Assembly: GCA_036510655.1 (NCBI GenBank) | Contig: DATCDQ010000113.1 | Coordinates: 62,001 to 126,000, forward strand | Direction: 5' to 3' | Origin: Rathayibacter_A sp036510655 | GTDB lineage: Bacteria > Actinomycetota > Actinomycetes > Actinomycetales > Microbacteriaceae | DNA: 64,000 nt | Shown here: piece after piece, positions 8,402-16,637 of the stretch | Numbering within the stretch: the stretch's first letter is position 1 | How the letters are laid out: every line of letters begins with the position of its first letter | Notes under the pieces: model-generated | The model's database searches: none | What the model was told of the DNA's origin: nothing | What the model saw: the letters and a program-made list of their open reading frames with translations, nothing else | Position numbers and translations under genes: made by a program

Positions 8402-9841
8402 ATGACAGACAGCTCACTCGCCATCGTCATCCTGGCAGCTGGTCAGGGTACTCGGATGAAATCGGCGACACCGAAGCTGCTGCACGAGCTGGCCGGCGTT
8501 CCGATCATCAGTCACGTACTCGCGACGGCGCGGGCGCTGGATGCCGCGCAGGTGATCACGGTGGTGCGTCACGCGCGTGAGCGTCTGGTCGAGGTGATCT
8601 CTGCCGAGCTTCCGGGCAGCGCCATCGTCGAACAGGACGAGATCCCGGGCACCGGCCGCGCGGTTGAACTGGCTGTCGCCGCACTGCCGACGAGCTTCGC
8701 CGGTGACGTTCTCGTCGTGAACGGCGACGTGCCATTGCTGAACGCGGCCACCCTGTCGAATCTCATCGATGCGCACCGCGCGGGTGTCGCGGCCGCGACG
8801 ATCTTGTCGACATTCCCGGCGGATGCCACGGGCTACGGTCGCATCATCCGCACCGGTGACGGTGCGCTTGACCGCATCGTGGAGCACAAGGACGCCACGG
8901 ATGCCGAGCGGGCCATCTCCGAAATCAATGCCGGCGTTTACTTGTTCGGCGTCTCCACACTGCGTGATCAACTGGCTCACCTCACGACGAATAACACTCA
9001 GGGTGAGAAGTATCTGACGGACATCATCGGCCTGCTCAAGGCTGCCGGCAGCGAGGTCGACGCGCTCTCGGTCGCTCAGTCCTGGCTCGTCGAGGGCATC
9101 AACGACCTGGCGCAGCTCGCAGACGCGGCCGCGAAACTCAACGCGCTCATCGTGCGCGGCTGGCAGCTGGACGGTGTGACCGTGCAAGACCCGGCAACGA
9201 CCTGGATCGACCTCAAGGCGAAGCTGGCGCCGGATGTCACGGTGAAGCCGGGAACGCAACTCCTCGGCGCAACCGTGATCGAGCGCGGCGCCACGATCGG
9301 GCCGGATACCACTCTGGTGGACTGCGAGGTCGGCGAGAACGCCACGGTGAAGCGCACGGACGCAACGCTCGCGGTGATCGGCGCAGGCGCGTCCGTCGGT
9401 CCGTTCTCCTACCTGCGACCGGGGACCGTGCTCGGCGCGGACGGCAAGATCGGCACGTTCGTCGAGACGAAGAACTCGACGATCGGCGTCGGAACCAAGG
9501 TGCCGCACCTCAGTTACGTCGGCGATACTGTCATCGGGGAGTACACCAATCTCGGTGCGGGTGCGATTACCGCGAACTACGACGACGTCACGAAACATCA
9601 CACCGAAATCGGTTCGCATGTGCACGCAGGGTCGCACAACGTGTTCGTCGCCCCCGTTAGAATTGGTGACGGAGCGAAGACGGGGGCAGGCACAATCGTC
9701 CGCAAGGACGTGCCGGCCGGCGCACTCGCAATCACTGTTGCATCGCAACGGAACATGACCGGATGGGTCGCGGCCCACCGGGCAGGCACCGCTGCGGCAG
9801 AAGCGGCGGAGACGGCAGAAGCGGCAGAAAACGAGGCGTAG
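8402..9841 (+). CDS. glmU: Bifunctional UDP-GlcNAc pyrophosphorylase / glucosamine-1-phosphate N-acetyltransferase
   Basis: A 479-residue cytosolic enzyme performing the last two steps of UDP-N-acetylglucosamine synthesis for peptidoglycan and, in mycothiol producers, mycothiol. The N-terminal uridylyltransferase domain begins with the nucleotide loop LAAGQGTRMKSATPKLLHEL. The C-terminal ~230 residues form a left-handed beta-helix of hexapeptide repeats, with the acetyltransferase signature around FVETKNSTIGVGTKVPHLSY and GAGAITANYD. The last ~20 residues are an Ala/Glu-rich tail. AAGGAA precedes the ATG. It is followed by prs, the order often seen in Actinobacteria. Confidence 0.97.
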   Translation: MTDSSLAIVILAAGQGTRMKSATPKLLHELAGVPIISHVLATARALDAAQVITVVRHARERLVEVISAELPGSAIVEQDEIPGTGRAVELAVAALPTSFAGDVLVVNGDVPLLNAATLSNLIDAHRAGVAAATILSTFPADATGYGRIIRTGDGALDRIVEHKDATDAERAISEINAGVYLFGVSTLRDQLAHLTTNNTQGEKYLTDIIGLLKAAGSEVDALSVAQSWLVEGINDLAQLADAAAKLNALIVRGWQLDGVTVQDPATTWIDLKAKLAPDVTVKPGTQLLGATVIERGATIGPDTTLVDCEVGENATVKRTDATLAVIGAGASVGPFSYLRPGTVLGADGKIGTFVETKNSTIGVGTKVPHLSYVGDTVIGEYTNLGAGAITANYDDVTKHHTEIGSHVHAGSHNVFVAPVRIGDGAKTGAGTIVRKDVPAGALAITVASQRNMTGWVAAHRAGTAAAEAAETAEAAENEA

Positions 9842-9883
9842 GCTCCGGCAGCGCGAGCATCCGGAGAGAAACGGGGAATCTCA

Positions 9884-10861
9884 GTGTCCGGAATCAAAGC
9901 CATGGGCCAGAAACGGCTCGTCCTCATCTCGGGGCGCGCCTATCCTGAGCTCGCGCAGGCGATCGCCGATGAGCTCGGCAGCGAACTCGTCCCGACAGAT
10001 TCCCGTACGTTCGCGAACGGCGAGATCTATGCGCGCTTCGATGAGAGCGTTCGCGGCAGTGATGCGTTCGTCATCCAGTCGCACACCTCGCCGATCAACG
10101 AGTGGCTGATGGAACACCTGATCATGGTGGATGCGCTCAAGCGCGCGTCTGCCAAGCGGATTACGGTCGTTGCACCGTTCTACCCGTACGCACGTCAAGA
10201 CAAGAAAGGCCGCGGCCGCGAGCCGATCTCGGCCCGCCTCATCGCGGACCTGTTCAAAGTGGCAGGCGCAGACCGGATCATGTCAGTCGACCTTCACGCA
10301 GCGCAGATCCAGGGCTTCTTCGACGGCCCCGTCGACCATCTGTTCGCCATGCCGGTGCTGCTCGAGCACTTCCGCGCAAAGCTCGACCCGTCGACGTTGA
10401 CGGTCGTCTCGCCCGACATGGGCCGGGTGCGCGTTGCCGATAATTGGAGCGACAAGCTCGGTGCCCCGTTGGCCATCATCCACAAGCGCCGCGACCCGCT
10501 CGTGCCGAACCAAGTGTCTGTGCACGAGATCGTCGGAAACGTCGAGGGTCGCGTCTGCCTGCTCGTCGACGACCTGATCGACACCGGCCGCACTATCGTG
10601 CACGCCGCCCGGGCGCTGAAGGAGGCCGGCGCAACGTCGTGTGTCGTCGCCGCCACGCACGCCGTCTTCAGCGGCCCGGCCATCGAGATTCTGCAGTCGG
10701 ATGTGATCGACTCCGTCGTCGTCACGGACACGCTTCCGGTGCCCGAAGAGAAGCGGTTCCCGACTCTGACCGTGTTGTCGATTGCTCCGCTCCTCGCGCG
10801 GGCGATCGAGCAGGTGTTCACCGACGGCTCGGTCACGTCGATGTTCGACGGGGCCGCGTAA
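9884..10861 (+). CDS. prs: Ribose-phosphate pyrophosphokinase (PRPP synthetase)
   Basis: A 325-residue enzyme converting ribose 5-phosphate and ATP to PRPP for nucleotide, His and Trp synthesis. Family motifs are present: FANGEIYARF near the N-terminus, the flexible loop VVAPFYPYARQDKKGRGREP, SVDLHAAQIQGFFDGPVDH, and the PRPP-binding loop CLLVDDLIDTGRT. The GTG start (MSGIKAMGQKRL) was preferred because it includes the short N-terminal segment seen in relatives; an ATG 18 nt downstream is the alternative. It lies 42 nt after glmU, probably co-transcribed. Confidence 0.96.
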   Translation: MSGIKAMGQKRLVLISGRAYPELAQAIADELGSELVPTDSRTFANGEIYARFDESVRGSDAFVIQSHTSPINEWLMEHLIMVDALKRASAKRITVVAPFYPYARQDKKGRGREPISARLIADLFKVAGADRIMSVDLHAAQIQGFFDGPVDHLFAMPVLLEHFRAKLDPSTLTVVSPDMGRVRVADNWSDKLGAPLAIIHKRRDPLVPNQVSVHEIVGNVEGRVCLLVDDLIDTGRTIVHAARALKEAGATSCVVAATHAVFSGPAIEILQSDVIDSVVVTDTLPVPEEKRFPTLTVLSIAPLLARAIEQVFTDGSVTSMFDGAA

Positions 10862-10873
10862 GCCGTTCGGCGG

Positions 10874-11383
10874 CTATTCCTGCCCCGCGCGGTCTTCCGA
10901 CGGGACTTCGGAGCGATCTTCGGATGCCTCGAGCTCGTCGACCAGACGGGAGAGCGCGGGGAGCGCGCCTAACACCGACCGCCGGTCGACAGCACCCAGT
11001 TGCTTGAGGGCGGCGCCGAAGCGTCGTTCGTGGGCATGGAGCCAGTCATCGAGCACGGTCCGGCCGTGAGTGCTCACGTTGAGTCTGACGGCCCGGCGGT
11101 CCGTCGTGTCGACGTCACGAACAACGAGGTCGGCCAACACCATCTGTTGAATGAGCGTGCTCACCGTGTTCTTTGCCAACCGGTGGTGCTCGGCCAACTC
11201 ATTCACGCGCTGACCAGGTCGTGCGACCAAGCCCTGCAAGATCTCGACCTGAGCCATCGGCAGTGACTCCCAGGAGTATTCACTGCGGATGCTCGCACGC
11301 AGCGTTCGTCTTAGCCGGGTGATGATGAGGGTCAGCAACCACGCGTCGGATGGGCCGGCATTGTTCGCAGGACCCTCACTCAT
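10874..11383 (-). CDS. MarR-family regulator divergent from an MFS exporter
   Basis: A 169-residue MarR protein. The winged helix spans about residues 45-115, with VARPGQRVNELAEHHRLAKN and the wing LVVRDVDTTDRRAVRLNVS. It is divergently transcribed from a DHA2-type MFS exporter across a 77-bp gap holding a perfect 8-bp inverted repeat (11419-11437). This layout is the classic repressor/efflux-pump arrangement, so it probably represses the exporter and itself until an exported toxic compound binds. The C-terminus (~20 residues) is acidic and low-complexity. It converges on prs with only 12 bp between stop codons. Confidence 0.9.
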   Translation of the reverse strand: MSEGPANNAGPSDAWLLTLIITRLRRTLRASIRSEYSWESLPMAQVEILQGLVARPGQRVNELAEHHRLAKNTVSTLIQQMVLADLVVRDVDTTDRRAVRLNVSTHGRTVLDDWLHAHERRFGAALKQLGAVDRRSVLGALPALSRLVDELEASEDRSEVPSEDRAGQE

Positions 11384-11413
11384 GCTTCGATGCTAGCAAC
11401 AAAAGATCTGATA

Positions 11414-11437
11414 TAGACTAGTTCTGTGCCAGAACTA
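11414..11437. promoter_or_regulatory. Operator palindrome overlapping the MFS/MarR promoter region
   Basis: TAGTTCTG (11419-11426) and CAGAACTA (11430-11437) form a perfect 8-bp inverted repeat with a 3-nt spacer, directly overlapping a TANNNT box (TAGACT, 11414-11419) that faces the MFS gene. The size and position fit a MarR dimer site. Binding by the adjacent MarR protein is inferred. Confidence 0.7.
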
Positions 11438-11460
11438 ATGCGTAAGAGCATACCGACGTG

Positions 11461-12864
11461 ATGAACTTCAAGGCGTTGTTTCTCGTCGAGCCGGCACGCC
11501 CTGCAGCGATTCGTCGGCTGCCGAATGCCCGCTGGTTAGCGGTGGGCACCGTCTGCGTCGGCGCATTCATGGGGCAGCTCGACGCCAGCATCGTCACGGT
11601 GGCGTTGCCGGACATGCATCGGAGTCTCGGCGTGTCGTTGGGCGCCGTGGCTTGGGTCGCTCTGATCTATCTGCTTGTGCTGGTCGGGATGGTCGCTGCC
11701 GTCGGTCGAGTAGCCGACATGGTGGGCCGCAAACTGCTCTATTTGTACGGCTTCGCGGTGTTCACCGCGGCCTCCGTCGGTTGCGGCTTATCCACCACGC
11801 TCTGGCTTTTGCTGATCATGCGGGTGCTGCAAGCCGTGGGCGCAGCCATGCTCCAGGCCAACAGCGTCGCACTGATCCGCACCAACGTTCGGCGCACGGA
11901 GTTGCGCCGCGCCATCGGCATTCAGGGTGCAGCGCAAGCCCTCGGGTTGGCACTCGGTCCCGCAGTCGGCGGCGTCCTGATCGGGCTCGGCGGCTGGCAG
12001 TGGATCTTCTGGATCAACCTGCCGGCCGGCATCCTCGGTCTCGCCATGGGCTGGTTTTTGCTGCCGCGCACGCGAGCCAGAGCGCCGCGTGTTCCACTGG
12101 ACTGGTTCGGACTACTCACGCTTTTGCCGGCGTCGGCTGCAATCCTTCTGGCGTTTTCGGCCTTCGGGCAGGGTGACCCGGTGCTGCTGGCGATCGGGCT
12201 GGTCGTCGCAGGCGTCGTGTTGGGGATGGTCTTTCTGCACCTCCAGCGCACCCGCGATCACCCATTGGTCGACCTGTCGCTGTTCGCTCGCTGGGCGTTC
12301 AGCGCGGGGATCCTCTCCAGCGTGCTCAGCTATGCGGTGTTGTTCGGACTGCTGTTCATCACACCCATCATGTTGGAGGCACAATTCGGCGCGACGCCGG
12401 CAGCGGCCGGCTTGCAGTTGGCAGTCCTGCCGCTATTCCTGGGATTGACCGCTCCGGCGGCAGCTTTCCTCACCGCCCGGGTTTCCACGCGGCTCGTCAC
12501 ATCCGCAGGGATGGTTGTGACTGCTTTGGGCATCCTGCCCTTGGTGTTCAGCGCCGGATCGCGGCCCATGGTTGTGATCGGGTTGGCCGTCATCGGTGTG
12601 GGCCTCGGCATCTTCACTCCCGCGAACAATGCGGCGGTGGCCGGAGCCGGAGCAGATGAGCAAGCCGGCATGGTCAGCGGCGTGTTGAACATGACTCGAG
12701 GGCTCGGTACAGCCTTCGGAGTGGCTGCCGCAAGCGCCGTATATTCCTTGTTCGTCGGTGCCGGCTCGACGACGGCGACGATGGTCTTGCTGCTCGTGCT
12801 CGCCGCTGCCGCCGCAGTCATCGCGGCGACCGGTAGCCAACGATCGCGCGATCACCAAAGTTAG
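11461..12864 (+). CDS. MFS transporter, DHA2 (drug:H+ antiporter) family
   Basis: A 467-residue polytopic membrane protein. The hallmark GQLDASIVTVALPDM in the first membrane helix is the DHA2/QacA-EmrB motif, followed by the MFS loop GRVADMVGRKLLYLYG. About 12-14 hydrophobic segments fill the rest. DHA2 members export drugs, dyes or toxic metabolites in exchange for protons. A GTG immediately before the chosen ATG is an alternative start. The gene is divergent from a MarR regulator with a palindromic operator, so substrate-induced expression is likely. It contains two rare TTA leucine codons, one early in the gene. The C-terminus abuts a large palindrome. Confidence 0.92.
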   Translation: MNFKALFLVEPARPAAIRRLPNARWLAVGTVCVGAFMGQLDASIVTVALPDMHRSLGVSLGAVAWVALIYLLVLVGMVAAVGRVADMVGRKLLYLYGFAVFTAASVGCGLSTTLWLLLIMRVLQAVGAAMLQANSVALIRTNVRRTELRRAIGIQGAAQALGLALGPAVGGVLIGLGGWQWIFWINLPAGILGLAMGWFLLPRTRARAPRVPLDWFGLLTLLPASAAILLAFSAFGQGDPVLLAIGLVVAGVVLGMVFLHLQRTRDHPLVDLSLFARWAFSAGILSSVLSYAVLFGLLFITPIMLEAQFGATPAAAGLQLAVLPLFLGLTAPAAAFLTARVSTRLVTSAGMVVTALGILPLVFSAGSRPMVVIGLAVIGVGLGIFTPANNAAVAGAGADEQAGMVSGVLNMTRGLGTAFGVAAASAVYSLFVGAGSTTATMVLLLVLAAAAAVIAATGSQRSRDHQS

Positions 12865-12901
12865 TGCGTCCGTTCGTCCGCCCGCCCGGCCGCCGCTCGC
12901 C

Positions 12902-12968
12902 CCGTCGAGTCGCGGCAAAGTGTTACAGGTTCCGCGGAATCCGGTAACACTTTGCCCCGACTCGACGG
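12902..12968. repeat. Long palindrome, copy 1 (flanks the nuclease-like gene)
   Basis: Arms of ~33 nt pair with two mismatches and one bulge around the centre TTCCGCGGAA. Key blocks are CGTCGAGTCG, GGCAAAGTGTTAC and their complements GTAACACTTTGCC and CGACTCGACGG. A related copy lies at 13974-14034, on the other side of the gene between them. Either copy could also act as a terminator hairpin, but neither is followed by a T-tract. Confidence 0.9.
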
Positions 12969-12978
12969 ATGGATGCGG

Positions 12979-13920
12979 TCAGCGCGCGTGGTCAGCGCGA
13001 GCGCGCATGCGCAAGCGGATGCGCGTCAGCAACTCCTCCGGACGGTCATACAGTTGACCCTTGTCGATGCGGATGATCTCCCAATCGACGTCAAGCAGTT
13101 CTTCACGGCGAACGATGTCGCTGGCCCACTTCTTGGGGTTGGTGCGGTGCCAATCGCCTTCGTACTCCAGTCCGAGCTTCAACTCGGGGTAGGCAAGGTC
13201 GATGAGGCGTTGCGTCCCATCGAGCACTCTGACCGGCAGATTGATCTGAGGCTCAGGTAACCGGGCACGCACGATGAGCACGCGCAGGTGTGATTCTGGG
13301 CGAGAGCGCGGTCCGGCGCGTGTCAGTTCGATCGCGAGCCTGGCCGTTCGGATGCCGCGACGTCTCGGGTGTTTGCTAACGGCGGCGGCCAGTTCAGCGG
13401 ACGTGGTGAACGCTGCGGCACCGTGGTAGGGATCCGGCCCTGTGATGAGATAGTCGCCTGCTGCCACGAGATCGTTGAGAGGTAACGTTCCTGCGAGTTG
13501 GCACCATACGGCCTCGGGCCCCGCCACCCGGAACTCCTCGAATGTGGTCGTTCGCGCATGCTGAAGCAAGTGGCCGGCGACGCCGACCGCTTGTGGGGGA
13601 GCAGCTGGGGCGAGAACGCTCACGTGCAGTTCCTCCTGCGATTCGAGTCGACTGGGCAATGGTACGCCGAAGAGAAGCGCCGCTGTCGAGTGGCTGAAGA
13701 ACTCGTTCGGCGCCATGCGTGCTTGATAGGCGCGCGCACGAGCGCGCAGCGATCCGTCGCCACCGGCATCCTCACGCACGCCGTGAAAGGGTCGTGCGAG
13801 ATCGGGGGTACGCAACCGATTACTGCTGAGCCCGAGTTCGAGTGCCTCTGCGACGCTGAAGGGTCGGCCCGCGAGCGGAGGTGGAATCGGTATCGGTGCG
13901 TTCATCGCTCCAGAATGCAT
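12979..13920 (-). CDS. DUF559-like protein with AbiEi-like N-terminus and Vsr-type nuclease fold
   Basis: A 313-residue protein. The N-terminal segment (RPFSVAEALELGLSSNRL, then LARPFHGVRE) looks like the winged-helix start of AbiEi-antitoxin-like proteins. The C-terminal ~110 residues (LIDLAYPELKLGLEYEGDWH ... DIVRREELLDVDWEIIRI) resemble the DUF559/Vsr branch of the PD-(D/E)XK nuclease superfamily, with candidate acidic residues in LIDLAYP and LEYEGD. Such genes are common but uncharacterised in Microbacteriaceae. TAACGT (13927-13932, minus strand) ends 6 nt before the ATG, suggesting a leaderless message. Gene and promoter lie between two related palindromes. A nuclease function is inferred; no partner gene is adjacent. 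Confidence 0.8.
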   Translation of the reverse strand: MHSGAMNAPIPIPPPLAGRPFSVAEALELGLSSNRLRTPDLARPFHGVREDAGGDGSLRARARAYQARMAPNEFFSHSTAALLFGVPLPSRLESQEELHVSVLAPAAPPQAVGVAGHLLQHARTTTFEEFRVAGPEAVWCQLAGTLPLNDLVAAGDYLITGPDPYHGAAAFTTSAELAAAVSKHPRRRGIRTARLAIELTRAGPRSRPESHLRVLIVRARLPEPQINLPVRVLDGTQRLIDLAYPELKLGLEYEGDWHRTNPKKWASDIVRREELLDVDWEIIRIDKGQLYDRPEELLTRIRLRMRARADHAR

Positions 13921-13926
13921 CAGAAA

Positions 13927-13932
13927 ACGTTA
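13927..13932 (-). promoter_or_regulatory. -10 box of the nuclease-like gene
   Basis: Read on the minus strand, TAACGT is followed by 6 nt and the ATG, matching the leaderless TANNNT pattern. It shows that the gene carries its own promoter inside the palindrome bracket. Confidence 0.5.
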
Positions 13933-13973
13933 CGCACGACAGTTATCCACAGGCTAAGCCGCCCCCACCCTCA

Positions 13974-14034
13974 TCGAGTCGGGCCAAAGTGTTACTGATT
14001 TCCGAGGAAGCCGTAACGCTTTGCTCCGACTCGA
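13974..14034. repeat. Long palindrome, copy 2 (flanks the nuclease-like gene)
   Basis: TCGAGTCGG (13974-13982) pairs with CCGACTCGA (14026-14034), and CAAAGTGTTAC pairs imperfectly with GTAACGCTTTG, around a centre near TTTCCGAGGAA. The blocks and their order match copy 1 at 12902-12968. Short flanking C-rich and G-rich runs (CCCACCC upstream, GGGGGTGGG downstream) can extend the stem. Confidence 0.88.
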
Positions 14035-14055
14035 CGGATCGGGGGTGGGAAGGCG

Positions 14056-15507
14056 CTAGTGCGTCGAGGGCACCGTAACGATCTCGGTGCGGTCGCCGGC
14101 CCAGAGGGTGTGGAAGACGCCGTCTTTGTCGACACGCTTGTAGGTGTGTGCGCCGAAGAAGTCACGCTGCCCCTGCACGAGAGCGGCGGGCAGGCGCTTG
14201 GAGGCCAACGAGTCGAAGTAGCTCAGCGCCGAGGCGAAGCCGGGAACCGGGATGCCGGAGAGCGCGGCGGTCGAGACGATTCGACGCCAGGCATCCTCGC
14301 CGTCTGCGACGGCCTGCGCGAAGTACGGGTCCTCGAGCAGAGAGGCGATGTTTGGGTTGGCCGCGTAGGCATCCACGATGCGGTTGAGGAACTGGGCTCG
14401 GATGATGCAGCCGCCGCGCCAGATCTTCGCGATGTTGCCCTTGTTGATGTCCCAGCCGAATTCCTTCGCTCCGGCGATGATCGCGTCGAAGCCCTGCGCG
14501 TATGCAACGACCTTCGAGGCGTAGAGTGCGGCGCTCACGTCGTCGGCGAACCCGTCGCCGACACTCACAGGCGTGGGCCGGTGGGTGATGGTCGCCTGCA
14601 CGGCCTCGCGCTGCTCCGGATGGCTCGAGACGGCTCGCGCGAACACGGCCTCTGCAATGCCGCCGACGGGTACGCCGAGGGCGAGGGCGTTCTGCACGGT
14701 CCACACTCCGGTTCCCTTCGAACCGGCCTGGTCGAGCACGATGTCGACGAACGGTTTACCGGTCTCGGCATCGACCTGCTTCAACACCTCGGCGGTGATC
14801 TCGATCAGGTAGGACTCCAGAGGGCCGGCATTCCACTGGGTGAAGACATCCGCGATCTCGGCGGGTGCGAGCCCGGCGACCTTGCGCAGCAGGTCGTAGG
14901 CCTCCGCGATGAGTTGCATGTCGGCGTATTCGATGCCGTTGTGGATCATCTTGACGAAGTGCCCCGCGCCGTCCGTGCCGACGTGCGTCACACAGGGCTC
15001 GCCCTCTGCGACGGCCGCGATCGACTCGAGGATCGGTCCGAGGGTTTTGTACGACTCGACGGATCCGCCGGGCATGATCGACGGGCCCTTGAGTGCGCCC
15101 TCCTCGCCGCCGGAGATGCCGGCGCCGACGAAGTGGATGCCGCTAGCACTGATCGCCTTCTCACGACGGATCGTGTCGGTGAACAGTGCGTTGCCGCCGT
15201 CCACGATGATGTCGCCCGGCTCGAATCGCTGCGCCAGCTGGTCGATCACGGCATTCGTGCCGCTGCCGGCCTGCACCATGATGATTGCGGTGCGCGGCTT
15301 GACCAGCGATGCAACGAAGTCGTCGATGTTCTCGGATGCGACGAACCGGCCTTCCGGATGCTCGCTAACGAGCTCCTCGGTGCGGGCGAACGTGCGGTTG
15401 TACACGGCAACCGTGTTGCCCTCGCGGCTGGCCAGGTTGCGGGCGAGATTCGAGCCCATCACGGCGAGGCCGACGACGCCGATGTTTGCTGTTGCTTGTT
15501 CTGACAC
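14056..15507 (-). CDS. gnd: 6-phosphogluconate dehydrogenase, decarboxylating
   Basis: A 483-residue enzyme oxidising 6-phosphogluconate to ribulose 5-phosphate and CO2. The NADP-binding start GVVGLAVMGSNLARN, the substrate loop GISGGEEGALKGPSIMPGG and the KMIHNGIEYADMQ catalytic segment are all present, and the length fits the family. The GTG start was chosen because AAGGAG lies 8 nt upstream and it begins the protein just ahead of the Rossmann strand; an in-frame start 90 nt further upstream would add unrelated residues. It follows the reductase gene on the same strand, and gluconokinase lies ~5 kb away, so this locus can take gluconate through to the pentose phosphate pathway. Confidence 0.96.
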   Translation of the reverse strand: MSEQATANIGVVGLAVMGSNLARNLASREGNTVAVYNRTFARTEELVSEHPEGRFVASENIDDFVASLVKPRTAIIMVQAGSGTNAVIDQLAQRFEPGDIIVDGGNALFTDTIRREKAISASGIHFVGAGISGGEEGALKGPSIMPGGSVESYKTLGPILESIAAVAEGEPCVTHVGTDGAGHFVKMIHNGIEYADMQLIAEAYDLLRKVAGLAPAEIADVFTQWNAGPLESYLIEITAEVLKQVDAETGKPFVDIVLDQAGSKGTGVWTVQNALALGVPVGGIAEAVFARAVSSHPEQREAVQATITHRPTPVSVGDGFADDVSAALYASKVVAYAQGFDAIIAGAKEFGWDINKGNIAKIWRGGCIIRAQFLNRIVDAYAANPNIASLLEDPYFAQAVADGEDAWRRIVSTAALSGIPVPGFASALSYFDSLASKRLPAALVQGQRDFFGAHTYKRVDKDGVFHTLWAGDRTEIVTVPSTH

Positions 15508-15593
15508 GAGGGAGGCTCCTTCAGGGAGGAATGCTGACGGGGGATAACGCCACCAGCCTATGGCGGGCGCAGCACGTGAGCGGCACCGGAGTG

Positions 15594-16502
15594 TCACAGT
15601 GACGAAATATACGCCTGCGTAACGGCCATGTCCTGCTCACCGAAACCGTGCTCGACCAGGTCGGCGTACACATCCCTCGCCACCGCCAGTTGGGGCGCTG
15701 TGGTGCGCGTCGCATCCGCTTCAGCCTGGGCGAAGCCGAGATCCTTGAGCAGAAGCTTGGCCGCGCCCAAGACAGAATAATCCTTCTCGATCAGCCGCTG
15801 CGCGCGAGTGTCCAGCATGCGTCCACCGGCGTATCCGCCCTGCAGCACCGGCAGCAATTGCGCCAGGTCGAGCCCGCTGCGTTCCGCGATGACGCTCGCT
15901 TCGGCCAGCGCGAGCATGGTCGACGCGACGATCAACTGATTGCACGCCTTGGCGACCTGCCCGGAGCCGAGCGGCCCGAGCAGCACAGCGTTGCCCATCG
16001 CACTCAGGATCGGTTGGACGCTCTCGAAGTCGGCGACGGCGCCGCCGACCATGATCGACAGCGTTGCGGATGCCGCGCCCTCCGGCCCGCCGCTGACCGG
16101 CGCGTCGATGACGCGAAGCAGGCCTTGTGTTTCGACGGACAGTTGTGCGGTGAGCTCGCGCACACCGGCGGGTGACGACGTCGATGAGATCACCAGGAGA
16201 GTGGGGGATCGGATGCCAGCCAGAATGCCCTGCTCGCCAGGCAAGAGGCTGCGCAAATCGGGCAGGTCGGGCAGCAGTGAGAAGATGACGTCGCTCGCCT
16301 CAGCCGCGTGTCGCGGCGTCGGGCAGGAGATCGCACCGGCGGCAATGACGCGTTCGAGGCGTTGGGGCGAACGGCTGTAGACCTGCACCGCGGATGCCCG
16401 GCGCGATCGGAGAACGTTGAGCGCCATTGGTTCGCCCATGTTTCCGACGCCGAGGAACCCGACGCTGGGTTTCTGAATTTTCGTCTGCTGCTCGCTCGAC
16501 AT
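15594..16502 (-). CDS. NAD(P)-binding beta-hydroxyacid dehydrogenase (3-hydroxyisobutyrate / tartronate-semialdehyde reductase type)
   Basis: A 302-residue member of the beta-hydroxyacid dehydrogenase family. It shows the dinucleotide-binding glycines (VGFLGVGNMGEPMA), the substrate motif DAPVSGGPEGA and the catalytic region GSGQVAKACNQ with its Lys. Family members reduce or oxidise 3-hydroxyisobutyrate, tartronate semialdehyde or related C3-C6 hydroxyacids; the exact substrate cannot be told. The ATG chosen here is preceded by TACACT (16510-16515, minus strand) with 7 nt between, the leaderless pattern. Two in-frame ATGs 13 and 11 codons upstream are less likely. It is divergent from a sugar-isomerase operon and followed by gnd. 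Confidence 0.87.
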   Translation of the reverse strand: MSSEQQTKIQKPSVGFLGVGNMGEPMALNVLRSRRASAVQVYSRSPQRLERVIAAGAISCPTPRHAAEASDVIFSLLPDLPDLRSLLPGEQGILAGIRSPTLLVISSTSSPAGVRELTAQLSVETQGLLRVIDAPVSGGPEGAASATLSIMVGGAVADFESVQPILSAMGNAVLLGPLGSGQVAKACNQLIVASTMLALAEASVIAERSGLDLAQLLPVLQGGYAGGRMLDTRAQRLIEKDYSVLGAAKLLLKDLGFAQAEADATRTTAPQLAVARDVYADLVEHGFGEQDMAVTQAYISSL

Positions 16503-16546
16503 GGGGGCCAGTGTACCCAGCGGGTCGTGTGACATGGCCATCCGCC

Positions 16547-16604
16547 TTCACCGGGCGTGGAGCCATTCGCTACACTGGTCAACAGTTATGGCAATCGCTT
16601 GCCA
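16547..16604 (+). promoter_or_regulatory. Promoter with LacI-type operator for the sugar-isomerase operon
   Basis: TTCACC (16547-16552), an 18-bp spacer and TACACT (16571-16576) form a promoter. Just downstream, TGGCAATCGCTTGCCA (16589-16604) is an inverted repeat whose centre AATCGCTT matches the AANCGNTT core of LacI-family operators. It lies between the -10 box and the first gene, where a bound repressor would block transcription. The LacI-family gene at 19634 is the natural candidate. Confidence 0.65.
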
Positions 16605-16637
16605 ACCGGGCGGCGGCGCTGTGAAACGAGAGTGCAG

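Noticed and set aside
8414..9778. Minus-strand open frame opposite glmU
   Set aside because: No motif or initiation site; glmU on the plus strand is unambiguous.
12902..14034. Insertion sequence around the nuclease-like gene
   Set aside because: No transposase motif was seen, and the palindromes are each internally symmetrical rather than one terminal inverted repeat pair; no target duplication was recognised.
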